This document shows positions 54,405 to 63,619 of a DNA stretch of 64,000 nt, in pieces. The first letter of the stretch is position 1; every line of letters starts with the position of its first letter. This DNA is from Ancylobacter pratisalsi (GTDB lineage Bacteria > Pseudomonadota > Alphaproteobacteria > Rhizobiales > Xanthobacteraceae): the NCBI RefSeq assembly GCF_010669125.1, contig NZ_CP048630.1, positions 4,026,001 through 4,090,000 on the forward strand. The letters are read 5' to 3'. A program made the translations under genes and the position numbers. The notes below the pieces were generated by a model, which was not told where the DNA came from, made no database searches, and saw only the letters and a list, made by a program, of their open reading frames with translations.

Positions 54405-55195
54405 TCGGCGTGCTCCAGTTGAATGCGCTCGCGTAGTTCGTGAACAATGTCAACGAATGCGGGTGTGAAGGTTGTCTCCAGCGTGCGTGGACGCGGGAGG
54501 TCGACCGTTCGGACTTTCACGATCCGACCCGGACGTTTGCTCATCACGTAGACGGTGTCGGCGAGATAGACAGCCTCGCGCAGGTCATGGGTGACAAGCA
54601 CAGCGGTAAAGCGACGCTCCAGCCAGAGCTGCTGCATGATTCCCCACAGCTCCTCGCGGGTGAACGCATCCAGAGCGCCGAAGGGCTCATCGAGCATCAG
54701 AATCTGGGGTTCATGAATCAGCGCGCGGCAGACATTCGAGCGTTGCTGCATGCCTCCCGACAGCTGCCAGGGATATTTGTCACCGAAGCCGCCAAGGCCA
54801 ACGGAGGCGAGCAGGGCATCCGCGCGGGCGACATACTCCGCACGGTTGGCGCGCAGGCGGCCCTTGTGAGGCTGGACCACCTCCAGTGGCAGCATGATAT
54901 TGTCGCGCGTGGTCCGCCACGGCATCAATGTGGCATTCTGGAAGGCCATGCCGACGCCCTTGATCGGGCCGGTAACGCGCTGACCGCGCACGCTGATTTC
55001 GCCACTGGTGGGGGGCAGAAGGCCCGTAACCAGTTTCATCAGCGTGGACTTGCCGCAACCTGACGGTCCGACCACGGCGACGAATTCGCCATCCGCGATG
55101 CTGATCGTCGCGTCACCGAGCGCGACCATGCGCTCGCTGCCCTCACCATAGGCAAGACTGACATTCTTCAGTTCGACAAGGGGAGTTGAAGGCAT
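54401..55195 (-). CDS. NitT/TauT-family ABC transporter ATP-binding protein
   Basis: ATPase of 264 residues. Walker A is VGPSGCGKST near 43-52, the Q loop AFQNATLMPW near 83-92, signature LSGGMQQRSNVCRAL near 140-154, Walker B ILMLDEPFGALD, and switch His in LVTHDLREAVYLAD. GPIKGVGMAFQ and ETTFTPAFVDIVHELRERIQ at the C-terminus fit SsuB/TauB relatives. The ATG at 55195 is preferred; the GTG at 55246 adds 17 non-family residues. It energises the permease encoded next, with which it overlaps. Confidence 0.93.
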   Translation of the reverse strand: MPSTPLVELKNVSLAYGEGSERMVALGDATISIADGEFVAVVGPSGCGKSTLMKLVTGLLPPTSGEISVRGQRVTGPIKGVGMAFQNATLMPWRTTRDNIMLPLEVVQPHKGRLRANRAEYVARADALLASVGLGGFGDKYPWQLSGGMQQRSNVCRALIHEPQILMLDEPFGALDAFTREELWGIMQQLWLERRFTAVLVTHDLREAVYLADTVYVMSKRPGRIVKVRTVDLPRPRTLETTFTPAFVDIVHELRERIQLEHAE

Positions 55196-55266
55196 GCGGG
55201 CTTGGGTCTCACGCAAAGGGGGCGGCGCCCGTGGGGCGAAGGTCACTCAGGGCGCCGCGGCATTTC

Positions 55267-56364
55267 TCAGGGGGCGACCATGCGGTCTTCCTTGGGGGGG
55301 AGATAGTAATTGGTGAACACCTTCTCGGGCTCCGGCGCGTTCGGCAGGCCGAAGGCGTCGGCGACGTCCTTCACCGAGCGGGCGAAACGCTCGGGATCCA
55401 CGTCGCCCATGCCGTGCTCTTTCACATAGGGCGTCAGCACATTCATCTTGAGCGACATGTTGAGGCGCTCGGTTTCGAGCGCATCATCGATGAGCGGGTC
55501 CCGCGCCTTGGCCGCCGCGACGCCGATCGAGGGATCGGCCGCCACTTCCTTCCAGGCCTTGGCAGTTGCGCGCAGGAAGCCCTTCACCACTTCCGGTTTC
55601 TCCGCCATCTCCGGCGACACGATGATGCCATTGCCATAAACGTCCATGCCGGCATCGCTGTAGGTGAAGGCGACGATGTCCTCCTCCTTCACTCCTCGCG
55701 CCTTGAGATCGAGGATGGACGAGAAGTAGTGGCCGGAGATGAAATCGACCGTGCCCTGAACCAGCGACTGCTCGCGTAGTTGAGGGGAAAGGTTGACGTG
55801 CTCCACGCTCGCCGGATCGATGCCGACCTTCTTGGCGTAGGCGGGGAAGAGGCGGAAGGAGGCATCGAACACCGGTGCGCCCAGCTTCTTGCCTACAAGA
55901 TCCGTCGGCTTGGCTATGCCCGATTTCTTCAGCGCATAGACGCCGAAGGGCGGGTAATCATAGGCCATGAAGACGCACAGGATCTCCTTGCCGGGGTTCT
56001 TGGCGTTGTATTCGATCAACGCGTTGACGTCGGCGAAGCCGATATCGTAAGCGCCGGAGGCCACCCGCTGCACCGCGCCGGCGGAACCCTGGCCCGGGTC
56101 CATCGACACATCCAGACCCTCGTCCTTGTAGTAGCCCTTCTCCAGGGCCACCAGGAAGGGCGAGGTCGGGCCCTGAAAGACCCAGTCGAGGGTGAACTTC
56201 ACCGGCGTGTCGGCGTGGGCGCCGGCGGTTGCGGCGAGGGCGATGAGGGCGGCGAGGCCGGTCGTTCCTGCAAGTCGCGCCGCCATGCCGGACCGCCCCA
56301 TTGGCCGTGAACGGTGTCCGCTTGGTCGTAAACGGGCAGCGAGGCGGCGGAACAGACTGGTCAT
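55267..56364 (-). CDS. NMT1/ThiY-like periplasmic substrate-binding protein
   Basis: Binding protein of 365 residues of the NMT1/THI5-like class. The N-terminal basic region and LAGTTGLAALIALAATAGAH form the signal, cleaved near AHA-D. The mature part starts PVKFTLDWVFQGPTSPFLVA, with LDW-x-QG-T as in pyrimidine and riboflavin binding proteins, then YYKDEGLDVSMDPGQGSAGA and ASGAYDIGFADVNALIEY. The start at ATG 56364 has GGGAG upstream; two earlier in-frame starts exist. In this family the pattern points to a heterocyclic or otherwise planar ligand, which fits the hydrolases and flavin monooxygenases of the same cluster. Confidence 0.87.
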   Translation of the reverse strand: MTSLFRRLAARLRPSGHRSRPMGRSGMAARLAGTTGLAALIALAATAGAHADTPVKFTLDWVFQGPTSPFLVALEKGYYKDEGLDVSMDPGQGSAGAVQRVASGAYDIGFADVNALIEYNAKNPGKEILCVFMAYDYPPFGVYALKKSGIAKPTDLVGKKLGAPVFDASFRLFPAYAKKVGIDPASVEHVNLSPQLREQSLVQGTVDFISGHYFSSILDLKARGVKEEDIVAFTYSDAGMDVYGNGIIVSPEMAEKPEVVKGFLRATAKAWKEVAADPSIGVAAAKARDPLIDDALETERLNMSLKMNVLTPYVKEHGMGDVDPERFARSVKDVADAFGLPNAPEPEKVFTNYYLPPKEDRMVAP

Positions 56365-56511
56365 GGCGGTCATCTCCCGACAATAGGACGCGCAATATGG
56401 CCTCATGCGACGGCTTGGGCGCAATGGGGCACACGAGGTCCCGGCGCATGCAAGACCGCCGCCAAGCCTTGCGTGGCGCCGCGTTGCGCGTTGAATTGAC
56501 AGTGTTTTTCG

Positions 56512-58104
56512 TCAGTAGCCGAGGGCGCAGCCATCCTTGCGCGGGTCGGACGCGCCGGTCAGGACGCCGGTGTTCCAGTCGATCCGGATGGCCTGAGCAC
56601 CGCCGATGGGGCGGGCGGGGCGCACGATGCGATGGCCAAGGGCGGCGAGGCCGCGCTGGATGTCCTCCGGCATGCTGGCTTCCACCTCCAGCGCGTCGGT
56701 GCCGAAGAGGGGGGAGGCGCGGGGGAGGTCGATCGCGCTCTGCATATCGAGCCCGTAGTCGAGAATGCGGGCAAGGAAATAGGCCTGACCGAGCGCCTGG
56801 TACTGGCCGCCCATGACGCCGAAACAGTGCTCGATGCGGCCCTCGCGCGTGGTCAGACCGGGGATGATGGTGTGCAGCGGACGCTTGCCGCCGGCGATGG
56901 CGTTGGGGTGTAAGTCCTTGAGCGAAAAGCCTTGTGCGCGGTTGTTCAACAGCACGCCCGAGCGCGGGGCGACGAGACCGCTTCCGAATGGGGTGAAGAT
57001 GGAGTTGATGAAACTCGCCACGTTGCGGTCCTTGTCGACCACGGCGATGTAGACCGTGTCGTCATGGCTCGGCAGGTCGACGACCGGCAGTTCCTCAAGA
57101 CGCTTGTCGGCGCGGATCATGCCGGCCAGCTGGGCGGCCAGCGTATCGGAGAGCAATTCGCGGAGCGGTATTTGGGAATGGTCCGGATCGCTCAGGACGG
57201 CGTCGCGGACCGAGTAGGCGAGGCGGGCCGCCTCCATCTCGAAATGCACACGCTCCACAGTGAGTGGTGAGGAGTCTGTGGTGGCGCGTGAGAGTATATT
57301 CAGGAGCATGAGTGCGATGACGCCCTGCCCATTTGGTGGGCACTCATGCACCGTCACATCGCGGAACGGGGCGGAGATCGGCGTGACGTAGGCGCCCCGC
57401 GTGGCGGCGAAATCCTCCAGCGTGTGGAGGCCGCCCAGACCCTGAAGATAGCCGACGATGTCCTGTGCGACGGCGCCGCGATAGAAGCCGTCCGGTCCGT
57501 CCTCGGCGATGCGTTCCAGCGTGGCGGCGAGTTTGGGCTGCTGGTGCAGGGTGCCCGGATGGGGGGCATGGCCGCCGGGCAGGAAAATACGCGCGGCGTT
57601 GGCGTCCTTTTCCAAGAGGGCGGACTGCTCGCGCCAGTCGAGGCCGACGCGGGGGGCGACCGCGTAGCCCTCGCGGGCCAGCGCGATGGCGGGCTGCAGC
57701 AACTCGCCGAGCGAACGGGTGCCGTGGTCTTGCGTCAGCCGGGCCCAGGCTTCCACCGCGCCGGGCACGGTGACGGCATGGGCGGACTGGCGCTCGATGG
57801 CGGTGATGCCGTGATCGGCGAAATAGGCGGTACTGGCCGCGGCCGGGGCGCGGCCGGAACCGTTATAGGCCACGATGTCATCGGTGCCGCCGCGCGAATA
57901 GAGCACGAAGCAGTCGCCCCCGAGCCCGGTGGAGCCCGGCTCGACGACACCCTGCACCGCGCAGGCCGCGATGGCCGCGTCCATGGCGTTGCCGCCGGCC
58001 TGAAGCACGTTCAGCGCTATGAGGCTGGCGAGCGGGTGCGAGGTGGCCGCCATGCCGTGCGTGGCCATGACCAGCGAGCGACCCGGCGTCTCGAAATCTC
58101 TCAT
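56512..58104 (-). CDS. Gamma-glutamyltransferase family Ntn-hydrolase
   Basis: Protein of 530 residues, a single-chain precursor of gamma-glutamyltransferase type. The catalytic Thr that starts the small subunit after self-cleavage is in SHDDTVYIAVVDKDRNVASF near residues 345-364. ALNVLQAGGNAMDAAIAACA near 29-48, GLGGDCFVLYSRGG near 60-73 and LHTIIPGLTTREGRIEHCFG near 414-433 are family features. No signal peptide, so it may act in the cytoplasm, unlike classical GGT. The family also includes cephalosporin acylases and other amide hydrolases, so the substrate need not be glutathione. The ATG at 58104 follows from homology. It lies between the binding-protein and amidohydrolase genes. Confidence 0.88.
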   Translation of the reverse strand: MRDFETPGRSLVMATHGMAATSHPLASLIALNVLQAGGNAMDAAIAACAVQGVVEPGSTGLGGDCFVLYSRGGTDDIVAYNGSGRAPAAASTAYFADHGITAIERQSAHAVTVPGAVEAWARLTQDHGTRSLGELLQPAIALAREGYAVAPRVGLDWREQSALLEKDANAARIFLPGGHAPHPGTLHQQPKLAATLERIAEDGPDGFYRGAVAQDIVGYLQGLGGLHTLEDFAATRGAYVTPISAPFRDVTVHECPPNGQGVIALMLLNILSRATTDSSPLTVERVHFEMEAARLAYSVRDAVLSDPDHSQIPLRELLSDTLAAQLAGMIRADKRLEELPVVDLPSHDDTVYIAVVDKDRNVASFINSIFTPFGSGLVAPRSGVLLNNRAQGFSLKDLHPNAIAGGKRPLHTIIPGLTTREGRIEHCFGVMGGQYQALGQAYFLARILDYGLDMQSAIDLPRASPLFGTDALEVEASMPEDIQRGLAALGHRIVRPARPIGGAQAIRIDWNTGVLTGASDPRKDGCALGY

Positions 58105-58135
58105 CACAGCAGCCTCCGTCACCAATGAGCGGGCT

Positions 58136-59305
58136 TCACGCGGCCCCGGGCGCGAGAATCCGTTCCACGAGTCGTACCCAGTAGCTGGCCCCGACGGGAA
58201 GAAGCGCATCGTTGAAATCGTAACCCGAGCTGTGGAGCGCCGGACCCGGACCGCTGCCGAGCCAGAGGTAGGCGCCCGGCTTCTGCTCCAGCAGATAGGC
58301 GAAATCCTCCGAGACCATGGAGGAAGCGGGGTCGGAAAGGATGTGGTCCGCACCCATCGCCGCGCCGGCGGCCTCCAACGCGAGGGCGACCTCGCCGGCG
58401 CTGTTCACGGTCGCGGGGTAGCGCCGGTCGTACCAGAGCGTGGCGGTGGCGCCGTGAATGGCGGCAACGCCCTCGGTGATGGCCTTCATGCGGGCCTCGA
58501 TCAGGTCGCGCAGGGCGGGCGTGAAGGTGCGTACCGTGCCACGCAGCACCACCTCGTCCGGGATGATGTTCCAGGCGTCGCCGCCATGGACCTGGGTGAT
58601 GCTGACGACGCCCGATTCCAGCGGGTCGAGGGTGCGGCTGGCAATGGTCTGGAGCGCGCCGATCAATTCACCGGCGGCAGCAATGGGGTCGATGCCGAGA
58701 TGGGGCATGGCGGCGTGGGCGGCGCTGCCCCTCACCGTGATCTCGAACACGTCCGAGGAGGCCAGCATCGGCCCCGGCTTGCCGGCGAAGGTGCCGAACT
58801 GCTGTCCCGGCCAGTTGTGAAGGCCGAAAACGCGCTCCATGGGGAAACGGGCGAACAGGCCCTCCTCGACCATCACCTTGCCGCCGCCCGCCATTTCTTC
58901 GGCCGGCTGGAAGATGAAATGAACCGTGCCGGCGAAATCGGGATTTTCGGCGAGATGGCGCGCGGCGCCGAGCAGCATGGTCATGTGCCCGTCATGGCCG
59001 CAGGCGTGCATCTTGCCGGGAAGGGTGGAGCGGTAGGGCAGGTTTGTCGCCTCGACGATGTCGAGCGCGTCCATGTCGGCCCGCAGCCCGATGGCGGGGC
59101 CGTCGCCGGCCCGGCCCTTCAGCGTCGCCACGATGCCGGTCTTCGCGATCCCGCTTTCGAAGGGGATGCCGAAGGAGGCGAGCTTCTCGGCGACGAAGGA
59201 CGCTGTCCAGTTTTCCTCGAAGGCGGTTTCGGGATGGCTGTGCAGGGCGTGCCGCCACTGTTTCATCGTGGGAAGAGCGTCGGCGATGGCGTCAACCAGC
59301 GGCAT
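58136..59305 (-). CDS. M20-family amidohydrolase (hippurate-hydrolase-like)
   Basis: Metallohydrolase of 389 residues that cleaves N-acyl bonds. It begins with WRHALHSHPETAFEE near residues 17-31, then GLRADMDALDIVE near 71-83 with the metal Asp region, and MHACGHDGHMTMLLGAARHL near 97-116 with the Cys and His ligands. FIFQPAEEMAGGGKVMVEEG supplies the catalytic Glu. SSMVSEDFAYLLEQKPGAYL near 336 contains the late metal Glu. Relatives cleave hippurate, N-acetyl amino acids or indole conjugates. The ATG at 59305 is the family start. It lies between the epimerase and GGT-like genes. Confidence 0.92.
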   Translation of the reverse strand: MPLVDAIADALPTMKQWRHALHSHPETAFEENWTASFVAEKLASFGIPFESGIAKTGIVATLKGRAGDGPAIGLRADMDALDIVEATNLPYRSTLPGKMHACGHDGHMTMLLGAARHLAENPDFAGTVHFIFQPAEEMAGGGKVMVEEGLFARFPMERVFGLHNWPGQQFGTFAGKPGPMLASSDVFEITVRGSAAHAAMPHLGIDPIAAAGELIGALQTIASRTLDPLESGVVSITQVHGGDAWNIIPDEVVLRGTVRTFTPALRDLIEARMKAITEGVAAIHGATATLWYDRRYPATVNSAGEVALALEAAGAAMGADHILSDPASSMVSEDFAYLLEQKPGAYLWLGSGPGPALHSSGYDFNDALLPVGASYWVRLVERILAPGAA

Positions 59306-59433
59306 GGACGGTGTCCTGTAACAGGGGGCGGATGAGGTGGCGCGGCTCGGCCGGGAACGGGTGTGGGTCGAGAGCTTTCCGTTTCGACGTGTTGTCTTCA
59401 CGCCAACCGGAAGGCGCTCCGGTGGAGATCGCC

Positions 59434-60399
59434 CTAGCGCGTATCTTGTGCGTGAGGATCTGGCGCAGACGTGCCGGCACCGGCAGCGCGAGCCAGATCC
59501 GCCAGGGCGGCCGCGATGTCGATGCTCGGCACATAGCCGAGCAGCGCCTGTGCCCGGGTGATGTCGAGCGGGCCAACCCGCCCGTCATCGTCGCAGCCGC
59601 GATCGGCGATGACGGTGATGTCGGCATCCGGCATGCCGGCGGCCAGGATGCGCACGATGGCCTCCTCGGACAGATAGGTCCCGCCGGTGATGTTGATCGG
59701 GGTGAAGCCGGGATGCTCGGTTTCGACCGCGCGGCATACCGCCTCGACGGCGTCATCGATATGGATGAACTGGCGCATGTTCGAGCGCTCATCGGTGACG
59801 GTCAGCGGCGCACGGCGACCGAGCGCGTCGAGGGTCTGCGAGATGAGATAGGGCGTCACCCGGCCCGGCCCGAAGACGGAGGACACCCTGAGGGCCAGCG
59901 TCGAGATGGCGTGGCTCTCCCCATAGCAGCGCAGCACCGCCTCGGCGGCGAGCTTGGAAGCGCCATAGGCATCGCTGGGACCAAGCGCGGCGCTTTCCGA
60001 CACCGGCGCGCGGCTCGGGGCAGGGGCGTAGACCGCGTTTGAGGACAGGAACACCAGTCGCGGCACCCCGGCGCGGCGCATCGCCTCGACGAGGTTCAGC
60101 GTGCCCGCGACGTTGACGTCGAACATCAAGGCGGGGTCGTCGATGGCGAGCATTGTGCCCGAAATGGCGCCGGCATGGACCACGATGTCGGGCGCGAGAT
60201 CGGCGATATGGGCGATGACACCGGCGCGCTCGCGCAGATCGAGCGCGGCGACCTCCTCGCTGCCGTGGAGATCGCTGGCGCTGACCTCATAGCCCTCGCC
60301 TGCCAGCCGGGCGGCGACGGCGCGCCCGATGAAGCCGCTGCCCCCGGTGACGTGGACGCGGGGCCGGGACGGGGCCGCGCCCATGCGCATCGACATCAT
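59434..60399 (-). CDS. NAD-dependent epimerase/dehydratase (extended SDR)
   Basis: Extended short-chain dehydrogenase of 321 residues. VHVTGGSGFIGRAVAARLAG near 15-34 is the NAD motif. VFLSSNAVYAPAPSRAPVSE near 115-134 holds the catalytic Ser/Thr region, and the Tyr-x-x-x-Lys pair is in DAYGASKLAAEAVLRCYGES. HIDDAVEAVCRAVE follows near 212. Members act on nucleotide sugars or reduce or oxidise other alcohols and ketones. Its start overlaps the deacetylase stop by four bases (ATGA), so it is translationally coupled to it. In this context a redox or isomerisation step on a catabolic intermediate is as likely as sugar metabolism. Confidence 0.88.
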   Translation of the reverse strand: MMSMRMGAAPSRPRVHVTGGSGFIGRAVAARLAGEGYEVSASDLHGSEEVAALDLRERAGVIAHIADLAPDIVVHAGAISGTMLAIDDPALMFDVNVAGTLNLVEAMRRAGVPRLVFLSSNAVYAPAPSRAPVSESAALGPSDAYGASKLAAEAVLRCYGESHAISTLALRVSSVFGPGRVTPYLISQTLDALGRRAPLTVTDERSNMRQFIHIDDAVEAVCRAVETEHPGFTPINITGGTYLSEEAIVRILAAGMPDADITVIADRGCDDDGRVGPLDITRAQALLGYVPSIDIAAALADLARAAGAGTSAPDPHAQDTR

Positions 60400-61292
60400 G
60401 GCGCGGGATGCACGCTGCGCCAGTGCGCGGCGATTTCCGCGCCGGTGGCGATCCAGACGTCGGGATGGCTGGCGACATGGTCGAGGAAGCGCATCAGGCC
60501 GGTGATGCGGCCGGGGCGGCCGATGAGCCGGTCATGGATGGCGAGCGACATCAGGCGCGGCGTGTGGGCGCCCTCGGCATAAAGCACGTCGAAGCAGTCG
60601 CACATGTAGCGGGCGAAATCGTCGCCGGTGCTGAAGCCGCTGTTTTCGTTGAAGCGGTTGTCGTTGGTCTCGAACGAGTAGGGCACGACGAGATGCGGGC
60701 GGCCCTCGACGGTCAGCCAGTAGGGCAGCTCGTCATTGAGCGAGTCGCGGTCATAGGCGAAACCGCCATGTTCGACGAGAAGGCGGCGCGTGTTCTGGCC
60801 CGGCCGGCCGGTCATCCAGCCCGTGGGGCGCACGCCGGTGACGGCTTCCAGCGTCTCGACGGCGCGGCGGATATGCGCGCGCTCGATCTCCTCGGGCACC
60901 AGCTGGTAGTCGATCCAGCGATAGCCATGGGAGACCAGCTCGTGGCCGTCAGTGACGAAGGCGCGGGTGAGGGCGGGATTGGCCTCGGCGGCCTTGGCGA
61001 CCGCGAGCAGACACACCTTGATGCCGCGCTCGCGGAACAGGCGCAGCAGGCGCCATCCACCCACGCGCGAGCCATATTCGAACACGCTCTCGACCAGCGG
61101 GCTGCGGCGTCCCTCGATGGAGGGCTGGCCGATGTCGTTCAGCATGCCTTCCGAGCAGCCATCCCCTTCGAGAATCGAACGCTCGCCGCCGCCTTCGAAA
61201 TTGAGATTGATGTTGAGCGCGAGACGCGCCCCGTTCGGCCAGTTGGCGTGGGGCGGGTGCTCGCCATAACCCACGAAATCGCGGTCGGACAT
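60396..61292 (-). CDS. PuuE-like polysaccharide deacetylase-fold hydrolase
   Basis: Protein of 298 residues with a NodB/polysaccharide-deacetylase fold of the PuuE subgroup, whose best known member is a cofactor-free allantoinase opening a cyclic amide. It begins DFVGYGEHPPHANWPNGARL then ALNINLNFEGGGERS, nearly the PuuE opening. GWMTGRPGQNTRRLLVEHGG near 146-165, YDRDSLNDELPYWLTVEGRP near 168-187 and SFETNDNRFNENSGFSTGDD near 193-212 follow. The ATG at 61292 is the family start. No other urate or allantoin gene is near, so opening of another cyclic amide is possible. It is the first gene of the long minus-strand operon and divergent from the HpaB-type gene. Confidence 0.87.
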   Translation of the reverse strand: MSDRDFVGYGEHPPHANWPNGARLALNINLNFEGGGERSILEGDGCSEGMLNDIGQPSIEGRRSPLVESVFEYGSRVGGWRLLRLFRERGIKVCLLAVAKAAEANPALTRAFVTDGHELVSHGYRWIDYQLVPEEIERAHIRRAVETLEAVTGVRPTGWMTGRPGQNTRRLLVEHGGFAYDRDSLNDELPYWLTVEGRPHLVVPYSFETNDNRFNENSGFSTGDDFARYMCDCFDVLYAEGAHTPRLMSLAIHDRLIGRPGRITGLMRFLDHVASHPDVWIATGAEIAAHWRSVHPAP

Positions 61293-61339
61293 GACGTTCT
61301 CTTGGCTGGGACGGTGGGGCAGGTGGGCGTGCAAGTGAC

Positions 61340-61354
61340 TTGCATGGTATGCAA
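61340..61354. promoter_or_regulatory. Operator-like palindrome in the divergent catabolic promoter
   Basis: TTGCAT-GGT-ATGCAA, perfect six-base arms, in the 107-base space between the deacetylase and HpaB-type genes. Shape and place suit a GntR- or MarR-type regulator controlling both directions. The MarR gene lies about 1.6 kb to the right. Confidence 0.55.
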
Positions 61355-61399
61355 AGAGCGTGTTAGCTGCAAGATGTTTCGCGGAACGGGGACCTCGAT

Positions 61400-62851
61400 A
61401 TGCGCGTGCGCGATGGAGCGGAATACCGCAGCGGTCTGAATGATGGCCGCCGGGTGCTGATCGACGGTGAGCCGGTCGCCGACGTCACCACCCACCCCGC
61501 CTTTCGCAACGCCGTGGCCTCCTTCGCCCGTTTCTACGACCTGCAGGCCGACCCGGCCAACCGGGAACGGCTGACATTCGAGGTTGGCGGGGCGCGGGTC
61601 CACAAGGCGTGGTCGATTCCGCGCAGCCATGCCGAATTGGTGGACCGGCGCCGCGCCATCGCGGAGTCGGCCGCGCTGCATTGCGGCTTCCTCGGGCGCT
61701 CGCCGGACCATCTGGCGACGACGCTGACCGGGATGATGATCGGCCTTCCGGTGATGGCCGGCTTCGATGCGGCGCGGGCGGAGGCTTTCGCGGCCTATTT
61801 CGAGCAGGTGCGCGCCCGCGATCTGTTCGTGACCTATGTCATTCAGAACCCGCAGGCCGACAAGACGCGCGCGGCCTCCGAGCAGGCGCGCGACGTGGTG
61901 GCGCATGTGGTGTCGCAGGACCGCGAGGGGATCGTGGTGTCCGGCGCGAAGATGCTGGGCACTTCGGCGGTCATGGCGGACGAGATTTTCGTCGGCACGA
62001 TCCAGCCGGTGCGGCCCGGCGAGGAGCGTTACGCACTGAGCTTCGCGGTGCCGGTGAACCATCCCGGCGTGCGACTGCTGTCGCGGCGCTCCTATGAGCA
62101 GGGCGCGACGTCGGGCTACGACTACCCGCTCTCCAGCCATTTCGACGAAAACGACGCGGTGCTGTTCTTCGACGAGGTGCGGGTGCCTTGGGAACGGGTG
62201 TTCGTGTGCGGAAACGTGGCGGCGGCGGCGGCGCAGTGGCACGGCACGCCCGCCCATGTGATGCAGAACTACCAGTCGCAGATACGGCTGATGGTGAAGA
62301 TGCGGTTCCTGACCGGGCTCGCGCGCCGCATCGTCGAGATCAACGGCACGATCGAGGTTCCCCAGGTCCGGGGCATGCTCGGCAAGCTGGCGGCGCAGGC
62401 CTCGCTGGTGGAAGGGCTGGTGGCCGGCATGGAGGCCGAGGGGCGCATGATCGGCGACTATTACGTGCCGAGCGCCCATCTGCTCTATGCCGCGCAAACG
62501 CTGACCCAGGAACTCTACCCACTGTTCGTGATGGCGATCCGCGATCTCGCGGGCGGCGGCGTGATCATGCTGCCGTCATCGGTGGCGGACATGACCAGCC
62601 TCCACACCCGCGACTATGTCGAGGCGACGCAGGTGTCCTCCATCGTCGACGCCGAAGAGCGGGTGCGCACGATGAAGCTGGCCTGGGACGCGCTCGGTTC
62701 GGAATATGCCTCCCGGCATACGCAGTACGAGATGTTCTACGGCGGCGCGTCCTATGTGAACCACGCGCACATGCTGCGCACCTTCGACTGGGAGGCCGCG
62801 CGCGCCCTGGTCGCCGGCGTGCTGCCGCCGCCGCTGGCCATGCCGCGCTAG
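61400..62851 (+). CDS. 4-hydroxyphenylacetate 3-hydroxylase (HpaB) family monooxygenase
   Basis: Flavin-dependent monooxygenase of 483 residues of the HpaB/PvcC/acyl-CoA dehydrogenase-like class. It uses reduced FAD from a separate reductase to hydroxylate an aromatic or heteroaromatic ring. Opening LNDGRRVLIDGEPVADVTTH near residues 13-32, then CGFLGRSPDHLATTLTGMM near 95-113, GIVVSGAKMLGTSAVMADEI near 177-196 and FDEVRVPWERVF near 257-268 are family parts. The start is the ATG at 61400. Its reductase partner is not adjacent; the flavin reductase at the left end of the window is one candidate. It is divergent from the hydrolase operon. Confidence 0.92.
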   Translation: MRVRDGAEYRSGLNDGRRVLIDGEPVADVTTHPAFRNAVASFARFYDLQADPANRERLTFEVGGARVHKAWSIPRSHAELVDRRRAIAESAALHCGFLGRSPDHLATTLTGMMIGLPVMAGFDAARAEAFAAYFEQVRARDLFVTYVIQNPQADKTRAASEQARDVVAHVVSQDREGIVVSGAKMLGTSAVMADEIFVGTIQPVRPGEERYALSFAVPVNHPGVRLLSRRSYEQGATSGYDYPLSSHFDENDAVLFFDEVRVPWERVFVCGNVAAAAAQWHGTPAHVMQNYQSQIRLMVKMRFLTGLARRIVEINGTIEVPQVRGMLGKLAAQASLVEGLVAGMEAEGRMIGDYYVPSAHLLYAAQTLTQELYPLFVMAIRDLAGGGVIMLPSSVADMTSLHTRDYVEATQVSSIVDAEERVRTMKLAWDALGSEYASRHTQYEMFYGGASYVNHAHMLRTFDWEAARALVAGVLPPPLAMPR

Positions 62852-62927
62852 GTCCTGCCCGGTAAAGGCATGAAGCGGCGGGCGCTCGCATTGTCGCCCC
62901 GGTCAATCCTGTGGCGAGCCGCTTGCC

Positions 62928-63458
62928 TCAGCGCCCGGGCTGTCCTCCCGCGAGCGCTTCATTGAGCGCGTCGTCGCAGGAACCCAGCAGGCCATGGGTC
63001 ACCCGGCTGATCGACTTGAGATCGCGCCCGCCAAGTGTCTGAAACAAAATGTCATTTACCCGGACCTGCAGCGGCGCGATGTCGTTGAGCGCTGTCAGGG
63101 CCTGCTGGGTGAGAACCAGATTGACCCGGCGCCGGTCCACCGGATCGCCACGCTTCTCCAGCAGGCCGAGCGTATCGAGCCGGCGCGTCTCGGTGACGAT
63201 GAAGGGCACGCTTACGCGCAGGCGATCGGCAAGGTCGGTCACGGTGACGTCGCCGCCCATCTGAGAGAGCGTCATGAGGATGTTGTACTGCGGTGGAGTG
63301 AGGCCCATTGCCCGCGCGATCGCTTCGCGTATCTCCTGCAGCCGGCCGGCAAAGTCGACAAGTTCGCGGATCATTTCCCGAAAGACGTAGTCGCTTCCCT
63401 CGCTGAGCAGCGCGGGACGGGACGTGGTCAGCGGCCGTGGCTGGTCTTTCTCACCCAT
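62928..63458 (-). CDS. MarR-family transcriptional regulator
   Basis: Dimeric winged-helix regulator of 176 residues. The DNA-binding part is GLTPPQYNILMTLSQMGGDV near residues 52-71, with LADRLRVSVPFIVTETRRLD as helix-turn-helix and the wing LLEKRGDPVDRRRVNLVLT. Such regulators commonly sense aromatic compounds. It sits between the two HpaB-type genes, opposite in strand to both, which suggests it controls at least the right one through the palindrome in their shared promoter region. N-terminal residues 1-25 are variable. Confidence 0.92.
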   Translation of the reverse strand: MGEKDQPRPLTTSRPALLSEGSDYVFREMIRELVDFAGRLQEIREAIARAMGLTPPQYNILMTLSQMGGDVTVTDLADRLRVSVPFIVTETRRLDTLGLLEKRGDPVDRRRVNLVLTQQALTALNDIAPLQVRVNDILFQTLGGRDLKSISRVTHGLLGSCDDALNEALAGGQPGR

Positions 63459-63563
63459 TCGGAGTCCTCATTCTGTCGTCCTGATGCCCCGAATTTGATT
63501 ACCGGATGCCGCGTCGCTCGCAAAGTCTGTTGAATTCATTATGTTCGTGAACGCACTGACTAA

Positions 63564-63592
63564 TTGACAAACCTAAGTAACTTATCATTATC
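63564..63592 (+). promoter_or_regulatory. Promoter with embedded palindrome upstream of the second HpaB-type gene
   Basis: A perfect -35 TTGACA (63564-63569), with the palindrome TAAGT-A-ACTTA (63574-63584) in the spacer and a weak AT-rich -10 near 63586-63592. Placement between -35 and -10 is typical of a repressor site, probably for the neighbouring MarR protein. Confidence 0.5.
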
Positions 63593-63619
63593 ATGGGCCG
63601 GTAGCGGAGATGCAGCCCC